The notes under the pieces are model-generated. The model had not been told where the DNA came from, did no database searches, and saw only the letters and a list, made by a program, of their open reading frames with translations. From Portulaca oleracea (lineage: Eukaryota > Streptophyta > Magnoliopsida > Caryophyllales > Portulacaceae), in the NCBI GenBank assembly GCA_029582165.1, contig CM055892.1, positions 12,876,754 through 12,940,753 of the forward strand: DNA of 64,000 bases, in the 5' to 3' direction. Positions 22,202 through 33,312 of this stretch are shown piece after piece. How positions within the stretch are numbered: the first letter of the stretch is position 1; each line of letters starts with the position of its first letter. A program made the position numbers and the translations under genes.

Positions 22202-22213
22202 GCTCTGATACCA
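22202..22213 (-). other. tRNA-Met primer-binding site of the pararetrovirus
   Basis: TGGTATCAGAGC on the minus strand, complementary to the 3' end of plant initiator tRNA-Met and by convention the start of caulimovirid genomes. Coding sequence begins about 70 bases downstream. Confidence 0.85.
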
Positions 22214-22375
22214 AATGAAAATGGACCATAAATATAACAGGAATATATAAACTATACTAAGCGGAATTATTAAATGTGCTAAAATAGAGAAAACTCAAAA
22301 CCAAGTACGAACTAATCAAAGTGCAAATATGAAAAGTTCAATTGTCACCCAGAAATTATTACCTCATAAATCATA

Positions 22376-22460
22376 ATATAGGGTACTTGATAATTATTTT
22401 TCAAAATATAGGGCTCTTATAATTATTACACTAAAATATAGGGTCCTGATAGGCATTAAT
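22376..22460 (+). repeat. about 29-bp tandem repeat, three copies
   Basis: The motif AATATAGGG(T/C) recurs at about 29-base intervals with AT-rich spacers. Diverged copies. Confidence 0.65.
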
Positions 22461-22580
22461 TCATTTTATTGTAGTTTCAATAATGGGCTATTGAAAACTA
22501 TATCTTTAACAGATAGTTATATTTTAATATTAAAAGTGGTGAATTATAAATAAAATAAGTTATTATGTTAACATACTTAT

Positions 22581-22962
22581 TAAGAAGGAAAATTCCATTT
22601 GATAAGCTTCAACTTTTGCTTATTCCAAGTGGTAGGCTTATTTTGAAAATTATTCCAAATGGTAATATTATTTTGAAAACTTTAAAAATTATTCCAAGTT
22701 TTCAAACACTTTAAAAACTATTCCTAATTGTCAAACACTTTAAATATTATTCCAAGTGAGTCGATTGTGAGATTGATAGGGAGAATAAATGGAATTGAGA
22801 GAGAAAGTAAGTTTTAAGAGCAATATTTTAACAATGGTACAAGAAGAAGCTCACGAGATGGAATACTTTTCAAAATAAATCTACCACTTGGAATACTTTA
22901 AAAAGTGATTGACAACTTGGAATAGGCAAAAATTGAAGACTACCAAATAGAATTTCTCTATT
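22581..22962. mobile_element. MITE with about 90-bp terminal inverted repeats
   Basis: The left end (AAATTCCATTTGATAAG, then TTTTGCTTATTCCAAGTGG) matches the reverse complement of the right end (AAATTCTATTTGGTAG, then TTTTGCCTATTCCAAGTTG). Internal ATTCCAAGT motifs repeat. About 380 bp, AT-rich, non-coding. Confidence 0.75.
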
Positions 22963-23076
22963 ATATGTTGTATGGGAATGGCATTGGCATTCGTGTCATC
23001 AAAAGTAATATGTGTTCACATACTAATAAATATTCATTCTAATGCACTACAAGACGGCAGCCGAAACACGACCGTC

Positions 23077-23300
23077 GGCTGCGATCGTTCAGTGAACGGT
23101 CGCATTTTTTTTCGGGCGACCGTTCAATAGCGACCGTTCATTAACGGTCGCAAATTTGCGACCGTTTAATTGAACGGTCGTTAGATGGCGCGACCGTTCT
23201 GGAGCGACCGTTCATTTGAACGGTCGCGCCATCTAACGACCGTTCAATTAAACGGTCGCAAATTTGCGACCGTTAAATTGAACGGTCGTGCCGTTCAATA
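23077..23300. repeat. CACTA subterminal repeats with a 59-bp perfect hairpin
   Basis: Multiple copies of GCGACCGTTCA/TGAACGGTCGC. Positions 23141-23199 and 23218-23276 are perfect inverted copies of 59 bp with an 18-base loop. In this family subterminal repeats bind the TNPA-like protein. Confidence 0.9.
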
Positions 23301-25126
23301 TATCGGCCAACAATTTCATTTTCTTCCCGTTACTAGTTCAAACACCAAATCCAACCTCCGACCGACCGTGAATACCCGCGATTGTTGTCGCCGTTCCGCT
23401 GCCGGTTTCCTCCACCGTCCGCCGCCGGTAAGTCCTTCCCCTCTCCCTTCTTAACATTTTCTTTATATTTTTGGTGGTTTATAACAACACAAACCCTCCT
23501 TCTCTCTAGGACTACCGTCGCCATCCCCCCTTTCTCGCCGGAGTTCCCGCCGACGCCTTCACCGCTGCCCGTTCCGCTGCCTGTTCCGCCGCCTGCGCCG
23601 TCCCCGGTATGATTTTTGAAAATTGCTAATTTGGTTAATTGTTTGTTTATGGGTATAAATTATGAGCATGCATAGATTAGTATGGGTTAGGGTAATGTTT
23701 GTGAAAAAATTGTTTAGTGTAATTAATTATGAATAGTTTGTTTAATTAATTTAGTGTATTGGGATGTTTGTATATGTTTGTATGGGTTAGGGTTAAGGTT
23801 AGGGTTAATTGATTGTATATGTTTGGTAATAATTAGGTTTTTATGTATTAGTTTTGTCAATTTGTTTATGTTAGACATGATAAATTATGATTTTGTGATT
23901 GATTAAGTTAAAATAATTGTTAAGAATGTGTATGATTATTGAAATTTTTATTAATTATATTATGTTTGTTAATTTGTATATGTTAATTTTTATTATGTTT
24001 TTTACTAGTTAAGTTTATTAATTATGTTTAGGGTTTAGGGTTGACATAAACCTTGTATGAGGGAAGCTATTATGATTAAGTTTAGGTTTTATTCAACTTA
24101 AGTAGTGTAACGACATTATGGGGAATATTACCTAAACTTGAAATAAAATAACATAATGTCAGCAAGTACCTTTTCCATGAAATTCATTGTAGTTTGACGC
24201 CAATCAACAAATTGAAAAGTTGGGGAATATCATCCTCAACTTTTCAAATGTTGTTTAGCACGCTTCAAAATCATTTGAAACTACGTCATGGAACAAGTAT
24301 ATAGGTTAATTGTGATGTTAGTTTAGCGGATTAAGTTGGTATACTATTCCAAGTAGTTTATATGTAGTTGTCATAAAAGGATGTTGAGTTTGGATGATTT
24401 TGGTTGTTATTAGTAAGTGAGATAGTTATTATGTTTGGTTAGGAAAAAAATTTACGCAACTGCCAACTTCGTTGGTTAACTTAATTAAAGTCGTGTCTTT
24501 AAATGTAAATTCAGCCTTGTTGTGATCAATAAGTTGTCGGAATTATATGTACATGTCATCATGTGCTTGTGAGGTAAGAACTGTCGATCGCTGTGCATTT
24601 AGCATCCCAATCACTTATAAAGCAGTGAATTTGCAGCATCGTGCCTCTCTTTAATGGACCTATGAATCTTACATGTAAGAAAGCCCAACACGATTTCTAT
24701 TAGACCCTTTATTACAAGTTTCTCTTTCAGACCCACCTTATCTTACTGTCCACCAGGCTGCACAATAGAAACACTGCATTGTACCGAATCTGAGATGCTT
24801 CTAACTCCCACATCACTGTAGACCTCGCGCAATTTCACTGTTGAGATTGCGCTACTTTTTGGGAACCAGACAAATAAAGGAGAGTCAATACGACTCATGA
24901 AAGTCTTTTTCCAGCCATAGATTAACAGGAATAAAAACACTCTTCTTAGACAATAACAAGATCCTCTTGTCTGGTGACATAGCTGAGTTGTAGATGTCAT
25001 AAAAAGTGTTGAGTTTGGATGATTTTGGTAGTTATTAGTAAGTGAGTTAACCTTGCAGATTAAAGTGTTGACACAAATGTCAATGTCGAAATCTAATTCG
25101 GTTAACCTTGTAGATTGGAACAAGAT
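23301..25126 (+). other. CACTA leader and upstream introns
   Basis: A CG-rich stretch (about 23350-23610) with a GT donor after CGCCG and an AG acceptor near 23509 looks like 5' leader exons. The rest is AT-rich. A 57-bp direct repeat occurs at 24369-24427 and 24995-25050, flanking about 570 bp that is less AT-rich and could be captured host sequence; its origin was not recognised. Confidence 0.5.
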
Positions 25127-28100
25127 GGAAAATACTAGGAAATGGATGTACGAGAGAATCGATGAGGAGGGGTATCTTAGCAAAGATTTTGTTAGAGGGT
25201 AAAAAAAGAATTTTTGCCAGTTGCTAAACAAACCAATAACTTCCAATTGGATTAAGTACTTAGGTATCCATGTTTAAAGTGTAGAAACATGAAACACCAT
25301 AGTGAAGACAATGTTAAGGTGCACTTGTATAAAAATGGGTTCCTTCCACGTTATTTTGTGTGGACGAGTCACGGTGAGTTGTACGTGCCTCCCGTGGCCA
25401 CGGTCCCTATCCAAACGTCGAACCAATTTGAAGGGTCGTCGAGGACTAATGTGTTAGACCCAATGCAAGAAATGCTCACGGATGCCACGAGAGATTTATC
25501 GTCTGATGTGTTAGACCCAGTGGAGGATGAGCCGTCAGATGGAGGGCAAAAATTTCTAGAAATGTTAGAAGCTTCTAAAGGACCTTTGTATGAGGGTGGC
25601 GAGATGTCACAATTGTCAGTAGTGTCGCGGCTTGTAAACATAAAGTGTGAGTATAATCTCCCTAACAAAGCCGTAGACAGTCTGCTAGCCCTCATGAAAG
25701 ACATTTGTTCCCCTGATAATGAAATGACAGACACGTACCACTCGGCGAAGAAGTTACTCAAAGCTTTAGAACTTCCGCATGAGAGGATCGACGTGTGTCC
25801 AAAGGGTTTATGTTGTTTTGGAAGGACAACTCCATGCTTGATAGGTGCAACTTTTGCGGTGCTGATCGATATGTACGGAAAACGGCTAAGGGTAAAAAGA
25901 TCACCCACAAAGAGCTCATATACTTTCCAATCGGTCCATGGTTGCAAAGATTATACATGACTAAGACATCAGCATAGCAAATGAGGTGGCACTCAACAAA
26001 TGTTCGAGGGGACGGTGACATGGTTCATTCGTGTGATGGTGAAACTTGGAAACAATTTGATGCCACTCACAAAGAGTTCGCATCGGAACCACGCAATGTG
26101 CGGTTGGGTATATGCACGGATGGTTTCGCCCCTTTCGGTAGTTTCGGGCAAACTTATTTGGCCTGTTATAGCTACCCCATACAATTTGCCTCCATGGCTT
26201 TGGATGAAGAAGCCTTATATGTTCCTCACGCTCTTGATTCCTGGTCTGAAAATCCAAAGGGAAACTTGGACGTATACCTACAGCTATTAATAGACGAGTT
26301 GAAACAGTTGTTGGAGGAGGGTGTAGACACGTATGATGTGTCTTTGAAGGAAAAGTTTAGAATGAAAGCATCCGTGTTGTGGACAATAAGTGATTTTCCA
26401 GCGTACAGTATGCTTTCTGGGTGGACCACCACAGGTAAGTTAGCTTGTCCATATTGCATGGACAAAACAAAATCACGGTGCCTGAAACATGGGAGGAAAC
26501 AGTCATGGTTTGATTGTCATCGACAGTTTCTCCCAATGGACCATCCTTATCGTACTAACAAGAGTGCTTTTTCTAAAAGCCGAGAGGAACATTCGCCTCC
26601 TCCCCCTCGCCTAAATGGGAGACAAGTTTGGGAACAAGTGTCAAGGTTGCCAACATCTACTCAACAATAGGGCAATGTTGACGGCTATCTTCAATATCAT
26701 AATTGAAATAAAAAAAGCATCTTTTGGGAGCTACCGTATTGGAAAGACCTTCTAATTCGACACAACTTAGATGTCATGCATGTTGAGAAAAATGTGTTTG
26801 AGCAGGTGTTGAACACCATCATGGACATCAAAGGAAAGACTAAAAATGATGACAACTCTAAGAAGGACTTAGTTGCTCATTGTAAGCGTCGCCGGGTTGA
26901 TAAAGAAAGGATGGACGGAGCTGCATATGTCATGGGTAAAGAGGAGCGCAAGGCATTATGTCAGTGACTTAAAGATCTCAAACTTCCCGACGGATATGCA
27001 AGCAACCTAGGTAGATGTGTAGATGTTAACACATCAAGATTACATGGTCTAAAGAGTCATGATTGTCATGTTTTTATGGAGAGGTTGCTACCAATTGCCG
27101 TTAGGGAGTTGGGTCCTCAGAATGTGTAGAAAGCCCTGACGGAATTAAGCCAATTTTTTAGAGACTTGTGTGCCTCTAAGGTAAGCGTCGATGATATGGT
27201 CCGGTTGGAGAGGAACGTACCAGAAATCATATGCAAACTAGAGGTGATTTTCCCTCCTGCATTCTTCAATGTGATGGAGCATCTTCCAATACACCTTCCA
27301 TATGAAGCAAATAAAGGTGGACCGATACAGTATAGGTGGATGTACCCTTTCGAAAGGTAATGAATATTTGTATTGCATTTGCAGTGTATTTTGTTAAAGT
27401 TTAGGACCAGCCTCTTTATTTGCAACGCATTCTTCAACACGTGTTGGTTGTCAAATGCTGTAGATTTCTGCATCATTTGAAGAAGAAGGTTGGCAACAAG
27501 ACACGCATTGAAAGCTCCATATGTAATGCGTTCTTAACGGAGGAGATTTCCAACTTTTGTGCTGAATACTTTACACTTGAAGTGCACACAAAGTCAAGGG
27601 ACCTTCCAAGGAACGCATGCCCCGATTTGGGTGATGCATCCGACGTCAATGGAGCAATACCTGAGTTGTTTTCATTGAACATTGCGTATTCTCCAGCTGC
27701 AGGGAAGAAAAGATTCCTTGACCAACAAAATATGAGGCTGCGCATGAATATGTCCTTTCTAACTCCGATTTAATGACTGAATATGAAAGGTATACAAGCT
27801 AAATTAATTAAATCGGCAATTTAATTAACAATAACTTATCTTTTATCCAGTAGAATCTTCACCTACGTTGACTATTTTCAGTCAATTCGAAGAAGAGATG
27901 GCCCACATACATCCACGTACGCCGCATGTGGTGAATTGTGGAACAAACATCGCATAGAATTCCCTCGTTGGTTGAGAAGAAAGGTTAACATTTCAGAGAG
28001 CGTTTGGTAGAAACCTAGAGAAATTTTTCCCGGGGAAAATTTTCCATGGGAAGTCTTCCATGGGAAAGATTTCCCCGGGAAAAATTTTCCTTAGGCCCCC

Positions 28101-29034
28101 TTAAGGAAAATTTTCCCTAGGAAATTGTATGAAATGGTGGGCCCGCCGTAAAATTTTTCCCATAGTCAACCTAATTCCAAAAATGGAGAAATTAAGTCAA
28201 CCCGGGAAAATTGACCATTTCCCCGGGGTTTTTGACCAACCAAACACACCCTCAATTGGAGTTGTGGAATTGTAAATTATTCGTTAACATAGGTTACATG
28301 AGATTAACCTCGTAAACATAGAACTTATTTAGGTTTTGTCATCCGGTGAAGGAGACGAAGTTGTTAAAGCTTTAGTTAATGGCCCTAAGAAGGATGTTTT
28401 ATCTTGAGCTCATTTCTACATTAACAACTTTAACTTCCATGCTTACCGTGCCGATAATAAACCAACGAATGCAAATTACGAGGTGTGTGTCAAAGGGGTG
28501 AATGGAACTGACTTTTACGGGGTTTTGAAAGTAGTTATCGAATTAGTTTATACTGCGCGTAGGAGGGAATACAAAGTCCACTTGTTCAAGATTGAATGGT
28601 TCGACTCGGGTCAAGGTGGGGTAGTCGTGCATGATCATTACAAGCTTATTGATGTCAACCAAGCAAAGAGATATAGGGTGTATGAGCCTTTTGTATTGGC
28701 ATCTCAAGCTACACAAGCGGTGTACATCCATTAACCAACAACCAAGAAGGATAGATCATCCTAGATTGCAACACTGACAATTAAGCCAAGGCAAACAATA
28801 GATGGACTCGATGATGCAGCATTTCAGGAAGACAACAATCTAGACCCCCCTTCACTTGTTGAGTTCGACCTACTTGACGATCAAGATGGCTCGGGAGGTG
28901 AACTATTTAGTAATGATGACGATGGACAAGATCGGGGTATAGCAGAAGGTGTGGAAGACGATGAATTAGAAGGGAATGATGTATTGGAAAATGTAGCATT
29001 TGTTGAGTTGCTTAGTGATGATGATGATGAGTAG
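25127..29034 (+). pseudogene. tnp2-type CACTA transposase, degenerate
   Basis: The N-terminal transposase-associated domain is seen as WMYERIDEEGYLSKDF with a stop soon after, then KHHSEDNVKVHLYKNGFLP and YFVWTSHGE. The TNP2 core follows: RWHSTNVRGDGDMVH, FDATHKEFASEPRNVRLG, TDGFAPFG, PYNLPPWLWMKK (in a shifted frame), FPAYSMLSGWTTTG and LACPYCM. Later come MHVEKNVFEQVLNTI, the DUF4218-like part (LPIHLPYEANKGGPIQYRW), the DUF4216-like part (VHLFKIEWFDS) and an acidic end SDDDDE before TAG at 29032-29034. Stops and frameshifts near 25.2, 25.8, 26.2, 26.7, 26.97 and 27.13 kb disable it. The intact protein would cut at the CACTA ends. Confidence 0.9.
28000..28252. mobile_element. palindrome-rich insertion (MITE-like) in the tnp2 gene
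   Basis: Ends are GAGCGTTTGGT and, on the other strand, GAGGGTGTGTTTGGT. Inside, AAATTTTTCCCGGGGAAA (28021-28038) is exactly complementary to 28070-28087, and a second hairpin of GGAAAATTTTCCTTA follows. It lies in what looks like an intron, bounded by a GGTTAAC donor. Confidence 0.6.
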
Positions 29035-29256
29035 GTAGCACGTGTACGATTAGTTTCTAGGTTTGAACAGTCATTTGTTTTTCTTACATTATGTGATAGT
29101 TTCGAAATTATTTTTTATTTTGTTTGGTTTTAAATGAATTCGTTTTCGTGATTGTTATTTGACTACTCAATGCATGCATCAAATTAAAATGAATTTTAAA
29201 TTCATTTTTTTGTGCGGTCAATTATTGGTTATTATAGTGCAGCTTAACAATCAGAC

Positions 29257-31484
29257 ATGGGACCACCCTCTTCGTTGTGGAAAATTGAGTTGGGTTTACC
29301 TTTCGACCCAGCCAACCCGAGGGAGCCCCTCATTAGGAGGGAAAACTGGTATGTCAAATTAAAATATGGTCAATACATAATTAATAAATATAGCAACGCT
29401 CTCACTTGTTGCTCGTTTCTTGTAAGTTGTCCATGCCTAAGGTAACAAAGACTGTGTCGGAGAGTATACGGTCACATTACAGTGGGGAGGCTCTTTCCGC
29501 CCAGGACATGGAAGATGACGACAAGATGATATATTGGCAGTTTTTCTATGTAAGGATGCAACCATTAGGCATGAAATTCTTTTATTTGGAATTCGTTAGT
29601 ATATATGGCACAGTAATTATGCATTTTTTTTAAAATTTGTTCTTGTACAGAATCGGTTCGAGTATGAGATGGATCTGGCTGAGGCGGTCTTCTTAATGTG
29701 GCACACAAAATTCAGCTACATCCTTAAGGCCTGGTCCATCGGGACAAAAAAGACCCCTAGGGGGACTCCGATCCCCTATTTGCCTGAGAACGCCCGGACG
29801 AGGATGTGGGAGAAACGAGAGTCAGAGGCCTACAAAGCTCGGGTTGATGCATACATGGCAAACCGGAACAAAGCCCCGGCCCAGAATTTACACTACGATG
29901 GCTCGATGTTCGCCAGTAAATACGTGCGTAAAATGGTAAGTCTCTAAGAATCTTTTACTTTGACGATTTTCATCATTACCAATTCCAATGTTTTGTCTGT
30001 AATGTTTCAAATTATATTCCTAGGCTGCTGGAGGGATAAATGTAAGCCCTGCGGACGTGATAGAGTATTATCGTTGCAAGCAAGACGCCGAAGGCAACAA
30101 GCACTGTACTGACCCGAAATCGACGAAAGTTTATGTAAGTCATTTCATTCTAAAGTTTGTCGGTTATATGTTAGATTAGTTACTTGATTATATGTTGGAA
30201 TTGTTGTTGAAAATTGGAATGTTTAACTTATATTTAGAAACGAGCGTGTGGCTCGATAGGATTAATTGGCATGTGGCCGTACATGGTTGCTTGATTATAT
30301 GTTGGAATTGTTGTTGAAAGTTGAAACGTTTAACTTATGTTTAGAAACGAGCGTTGGCTCGATAGGATTAATCGGCGTGTTGCCGTATGTGGTTACTTGA
30401 TTATATGTTGGAATTGTTGTTGAAAGTTTGAATGTTTAACTTATGTTTAGAAACGAGCGTGTGGCTCGATAGGATTAATCGGCGTGTGGAATTGTTGTTG
30501 GTTGTGGTAAAGTGGGCGTGTGGCCCCTTATTCTACCAGTTGAGTTTAAATTGTCATTTGCAAGTTTATGTTCATATTATGAAGTTGGGATAGTCCATAT
30601 TACAGAGGAAACTTTGCCGAAATTTCCATGTAACTCTCCCTAGATTCCCTTTGTTGTGGCATCTATTAATGAGAAAATGAGTAGGAGATTTTAACAAATC
30701 CTTGCTTGTCTCGCAAAAATGCTTTCTTTGTTTTATTTGCTTCCAAAGAATTTCATGATATTTGATGATAATTGGAGTTGGAAATATAGTTAGGAATCTA
30801 TATTGGTGATAACCAGTGTTGAATGTTGATCATAAGTTGTAATTACTTACAGCAAAGTTAATAGTATAAAGCTATGATAGTGTGATTTTATGACGAACTT
30901 ATATGATAATGTGCGTTGATGACGCTCCTTTGGTGGTTCGTTTAGTTATATCCATCTTGAATTGATAAGAAATAACTTGACCATTTTGCTTTACCTTTAG
31001 TTCATTATCATAAATGAGAAACATCTTGATCATGTAGTTGTGGTTGCTCATTATCATAAATGTTGATCATTTGCAGAATGATTATCTTGAGCAAGTAGCT
31101 GCAGCGGGCGTGGAGCCCAATTCTGTGGAAGTCAACGCTTTGTTCTACAATGTTGTTGGTGGCTTCTCTGTCAGAAATCAGTCTGTGTTTGGCCTAGGAT
31201 CCTTGACGGGCATGTTTTATGAAAGGCCGACTCACTATGCACGCCACGAGGGGCAGGGATGTTCTTCCGTACCCACCGCTACCCCATCTGCTTATGCTTC
31301 CATGGTAGCTGAACAACAGTCTTTGAGGAGTCCAGTCTCCCAATACCAGCAGCTGCTGAGCCAACTTGAAGGAAGATTGTCCCAAGTAGAACAAAATCAA
31401 TAGCAGCAGGGGACGCCCTCAAGCGGTCAATTCTCCCCCTCCAATTTCATTAATAGCTCTTCTCCCCAGGACCCTTCTTCCTAG
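29257..31484 (+). pseudogene. second CACTA gene (TNPA/Transposase_24-like)
   Basis: Multi-exon remnant. Exon pieces include MGPPSSLWKIELGLPFDPA, DDDKMIYWQFF, NRFEYEMDLAEAVFLMW, GTPIPYLPENARTRMWEKRE, GGINVSPADVIEYYRCKQD, and the last exon with NDYLEQVAAAGVEPNSVEV, NALFYNVVGG and a Gln-rich coiled-coil tail. TAG at 31401-31403 interrupts the Gln run; the frame continues to TAG at 31482-31484. The protein family binds subterminal repeats. Introns are AT-rich; one has a 107-bp tandem array. Confidence 0.75.
30179..30490 (+). repeat. 107-bp tandem repeat, about 2.9 copies, in a CACTA intron
   Basis: Copies start at 30179, 30286 and 30392, each with TTGATTATATGTTGGAATTG and GAAACGAGCG..GGCTCGATAGG. 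Divergence is low. Confidence 0.92.
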
Positions 31485-31739
31485 TATTGTGAGGACAACT
31501 ATAACAACTAACTTTTGGGATATGTAATATATTTTGTGACCGTTTACTTTTATGAATATATTAATGTTTAAGACTGTTCATTTTGTGACCGTTTGGCGCA
31601 TATATTTCAAATATATACTTCAAATATCAATTCAGGGAACCCAAAAAAATATTAAAAAAATACTTAGAGCGGGCGACCGTTCAAATGAACGGTCGCTATT
31701 TGTGACCGTTCAAAAAAATATATACTTCAAATAACAAAG

Positions 31740-32590
31740 CTCATATATGGATTTGGGTTTGTCCCTTAGGCCACCAAAATTTAGTCTTGACACAATCCAT
31801 GTGGCTTCAGCTCCACGACACTCCACTAGTGCATGTGTACTTGTTTCTATCTCCTCCTTGCAGATTGGGCTGAAAGGGTTTGCACTTGGAAAACGTTTTG
31901 TGATGGCACCCCTTGTCGGCAACGCGCCTACACAAGCCCTCCACCCGAAGGCTCTCATCCTGCGCGGGACAACCACACTCTAAATATCCACCCATAAACT
32001 CCTCATGTTCCCGCCACTACTTTGGGGTTTATCCACCCCTCTCTCCATAACAATCAGATGATATGCTGACGTTACTGCCGACTCTCCATTCGTTGTGCAA
32101 TGCCTAGTAATTTGATATTTTGGCCAAGTAGGACATAGCGGGATTCTTTTTATAATTCAACATCTATTGGGAGGAAGATAGTGTCCACCAAACTCGTTCG
32201 CCAAGATGCTAAGTCGTGGTCAATCAAATCCGACACTCGGAGACATCTCCCACCCCTGTTGATAGGTGTGATAGGCTTGAAGGAGCTGGGGTGTGGGATC
32301 CATTTTTCTTCTCATATATTGAGACATTTTCCATCTCCTACAACCCATCAGATCGCCTTGCAAACCACTTTGATTGCTTCATGTAATCTCCTCCGTGTGT
32401 GACTAGGTCTCGAGCCTAATGACGCATTAAACATGGCTTCAAGGGGGAAATACTTTGCCTTTAAGACCCGAAACACTAGGGAGCTCTCTGCCCGTGCTAT
32501 TCTCCAAGTTTGCCTTGCCAAGAGAGCAAGGTTAAAAGTTATGTTCCTCCCAATAGATGCTTTGAAATTAAATGTTTTGAAAAACAAATG
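31740..32590 (-). pseudogene. L1-type LINE, end of RT and zinc-binding domain
   Basis: Minus-strand pieces read FNLALLARQTWRI, LKAKYFPLEAMFNASLG and RPSHTRRRLHEA (32587-32348), then further on PRRMRAFGWRACVGALPTRG and CKEEIETSTHALVEC (31976-31710). These are the conserved C-terminal RT segment and the zf-RVT zinc-binding domain of plant non-LTR retrotransposons. Stops and frameshifts between the pieces. The 3' end is cut at the CACTA junction. Confidence 0.85.
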
Positions 32591-32651
32591 TAAACTTAAA
32601 TGTTTTGAACTTATATAAGGTTAGTTTTCTTTTTTTGTGTATTGGAAAAAG

Positions 32652-33203
32652 GGATCTTGGAGGACAATCTACCGACCTTTGGGGTCTAATATACCGACTT
32701 TTGTTATTGGACAACAATATTCCTGACCTTTATATTTAGGTGATGTTATTATACCAATAGTAACACTAAGGGGTGTGTGATTGGTGAACTGATCTCCGTG
32801 CTGATGAGGTAAGTGGAGGGAAAATAATTGACCATTGCCCAGTGATCCTGTTAACCCCTTCATTTTCTCACTAACCCACGTTAAAAAAATCGGCCCCAGC
32901 ATAATGACTAAGGGGACAGTGAACTGGTCTTTGTATTAACGTGGTCAACAACCAACCAATGTCTTGTAATGGGGGTTAATGAGAAAAACAGAGGGGTTAA
33001 CGGGATTGTTGGGTTAGGGGGGTTTTTGCCCCCTCTGCTAGTCACGTCAGCATCGAGACTGATTCATCAGCCCTTTAGTTATTGTTGGCATAATAATGTC
33101 AACTAAAGTATAAAGATTAGGGATATTGTTCTCCAATAGTAAAGATCGATATATTACAATCCAATGCCCTCAAAGGTTGGTACATTATCATCCCAAAATC
33201 CTT
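32652..33203. mobile_element. foldback element / MITE with about 105-bp terminal inverted repeats
   Basis: The left end (32652-32757: ACCGACCTTTGG, TATTGGACAACAATAT, GACCTTTATA) matches the reverse complement of the right end (33085-33203: ACCAACCTTTGA, TATTGGAGAACAATAT, AATCTTTATA). About 550 bp, non-coding. Confidence 0.78.
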
Positions 33204-33312
33204 CAAAAAAAAAAGTAAAGAAACAGTTTGGTTTATAACACCTATGAAAACATATACAAGTGTTTCCTTTGGAAATAATACTTATTATTATTTAATATTC
33301 AAATTATTAATA

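Larger units (their letters stand above)
16020..22213 (-). mobile_element. endogenous pararetrovirus (Caulimoviridae-like), degenerate
   Basis: A minus-strand block holds, in order, a tRNA-Met-type primer-binding site (22213-22202), a coat-protein-like region with a CCHC zinc knuckle, a 30K movement-protein-like region, an aspartic protease, reverse transcriptase, RNase H, a further 3' ORF, and a TATA-box promoter region (16196-16203). No integrase or LTR was seen. The order coat-movement-protease-RT resembles that of the solendovirus/cavemovirus side of the family, an inference. All ORFs carry stops or frameshifts, so this is an old, inactive copy. Boundaries are approximate; the lower one is least certain. 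Confidence 0.85.
23045..31735 (+). mobile_element. CACTA (En/Spm) transposon, 3' end missing
   Basis: It starts with the terminal motif CACTACAAGACGGCAGCCG, followed by subterminal repeats of GCGACCGTTCA and its complement. A GC-rich leader with a GT donor, tnp2-type transposase remnants (25127-29034), a second gene (29257-31484), and a last cluster of subterminal repeats (about 31669-31710) follow. The matching 3' terminus ending GTAGTG is absent; sequence passes directly into a LINE fragment near 31740. Confidence 0.9.

Noticed and set aside
23684..24050. Telomere-like GGGTTAGGG and TTTAGGG motifs
   Set aside because: Only two or three units at a time in AT-rich sequence; not an interstitial telomere array.
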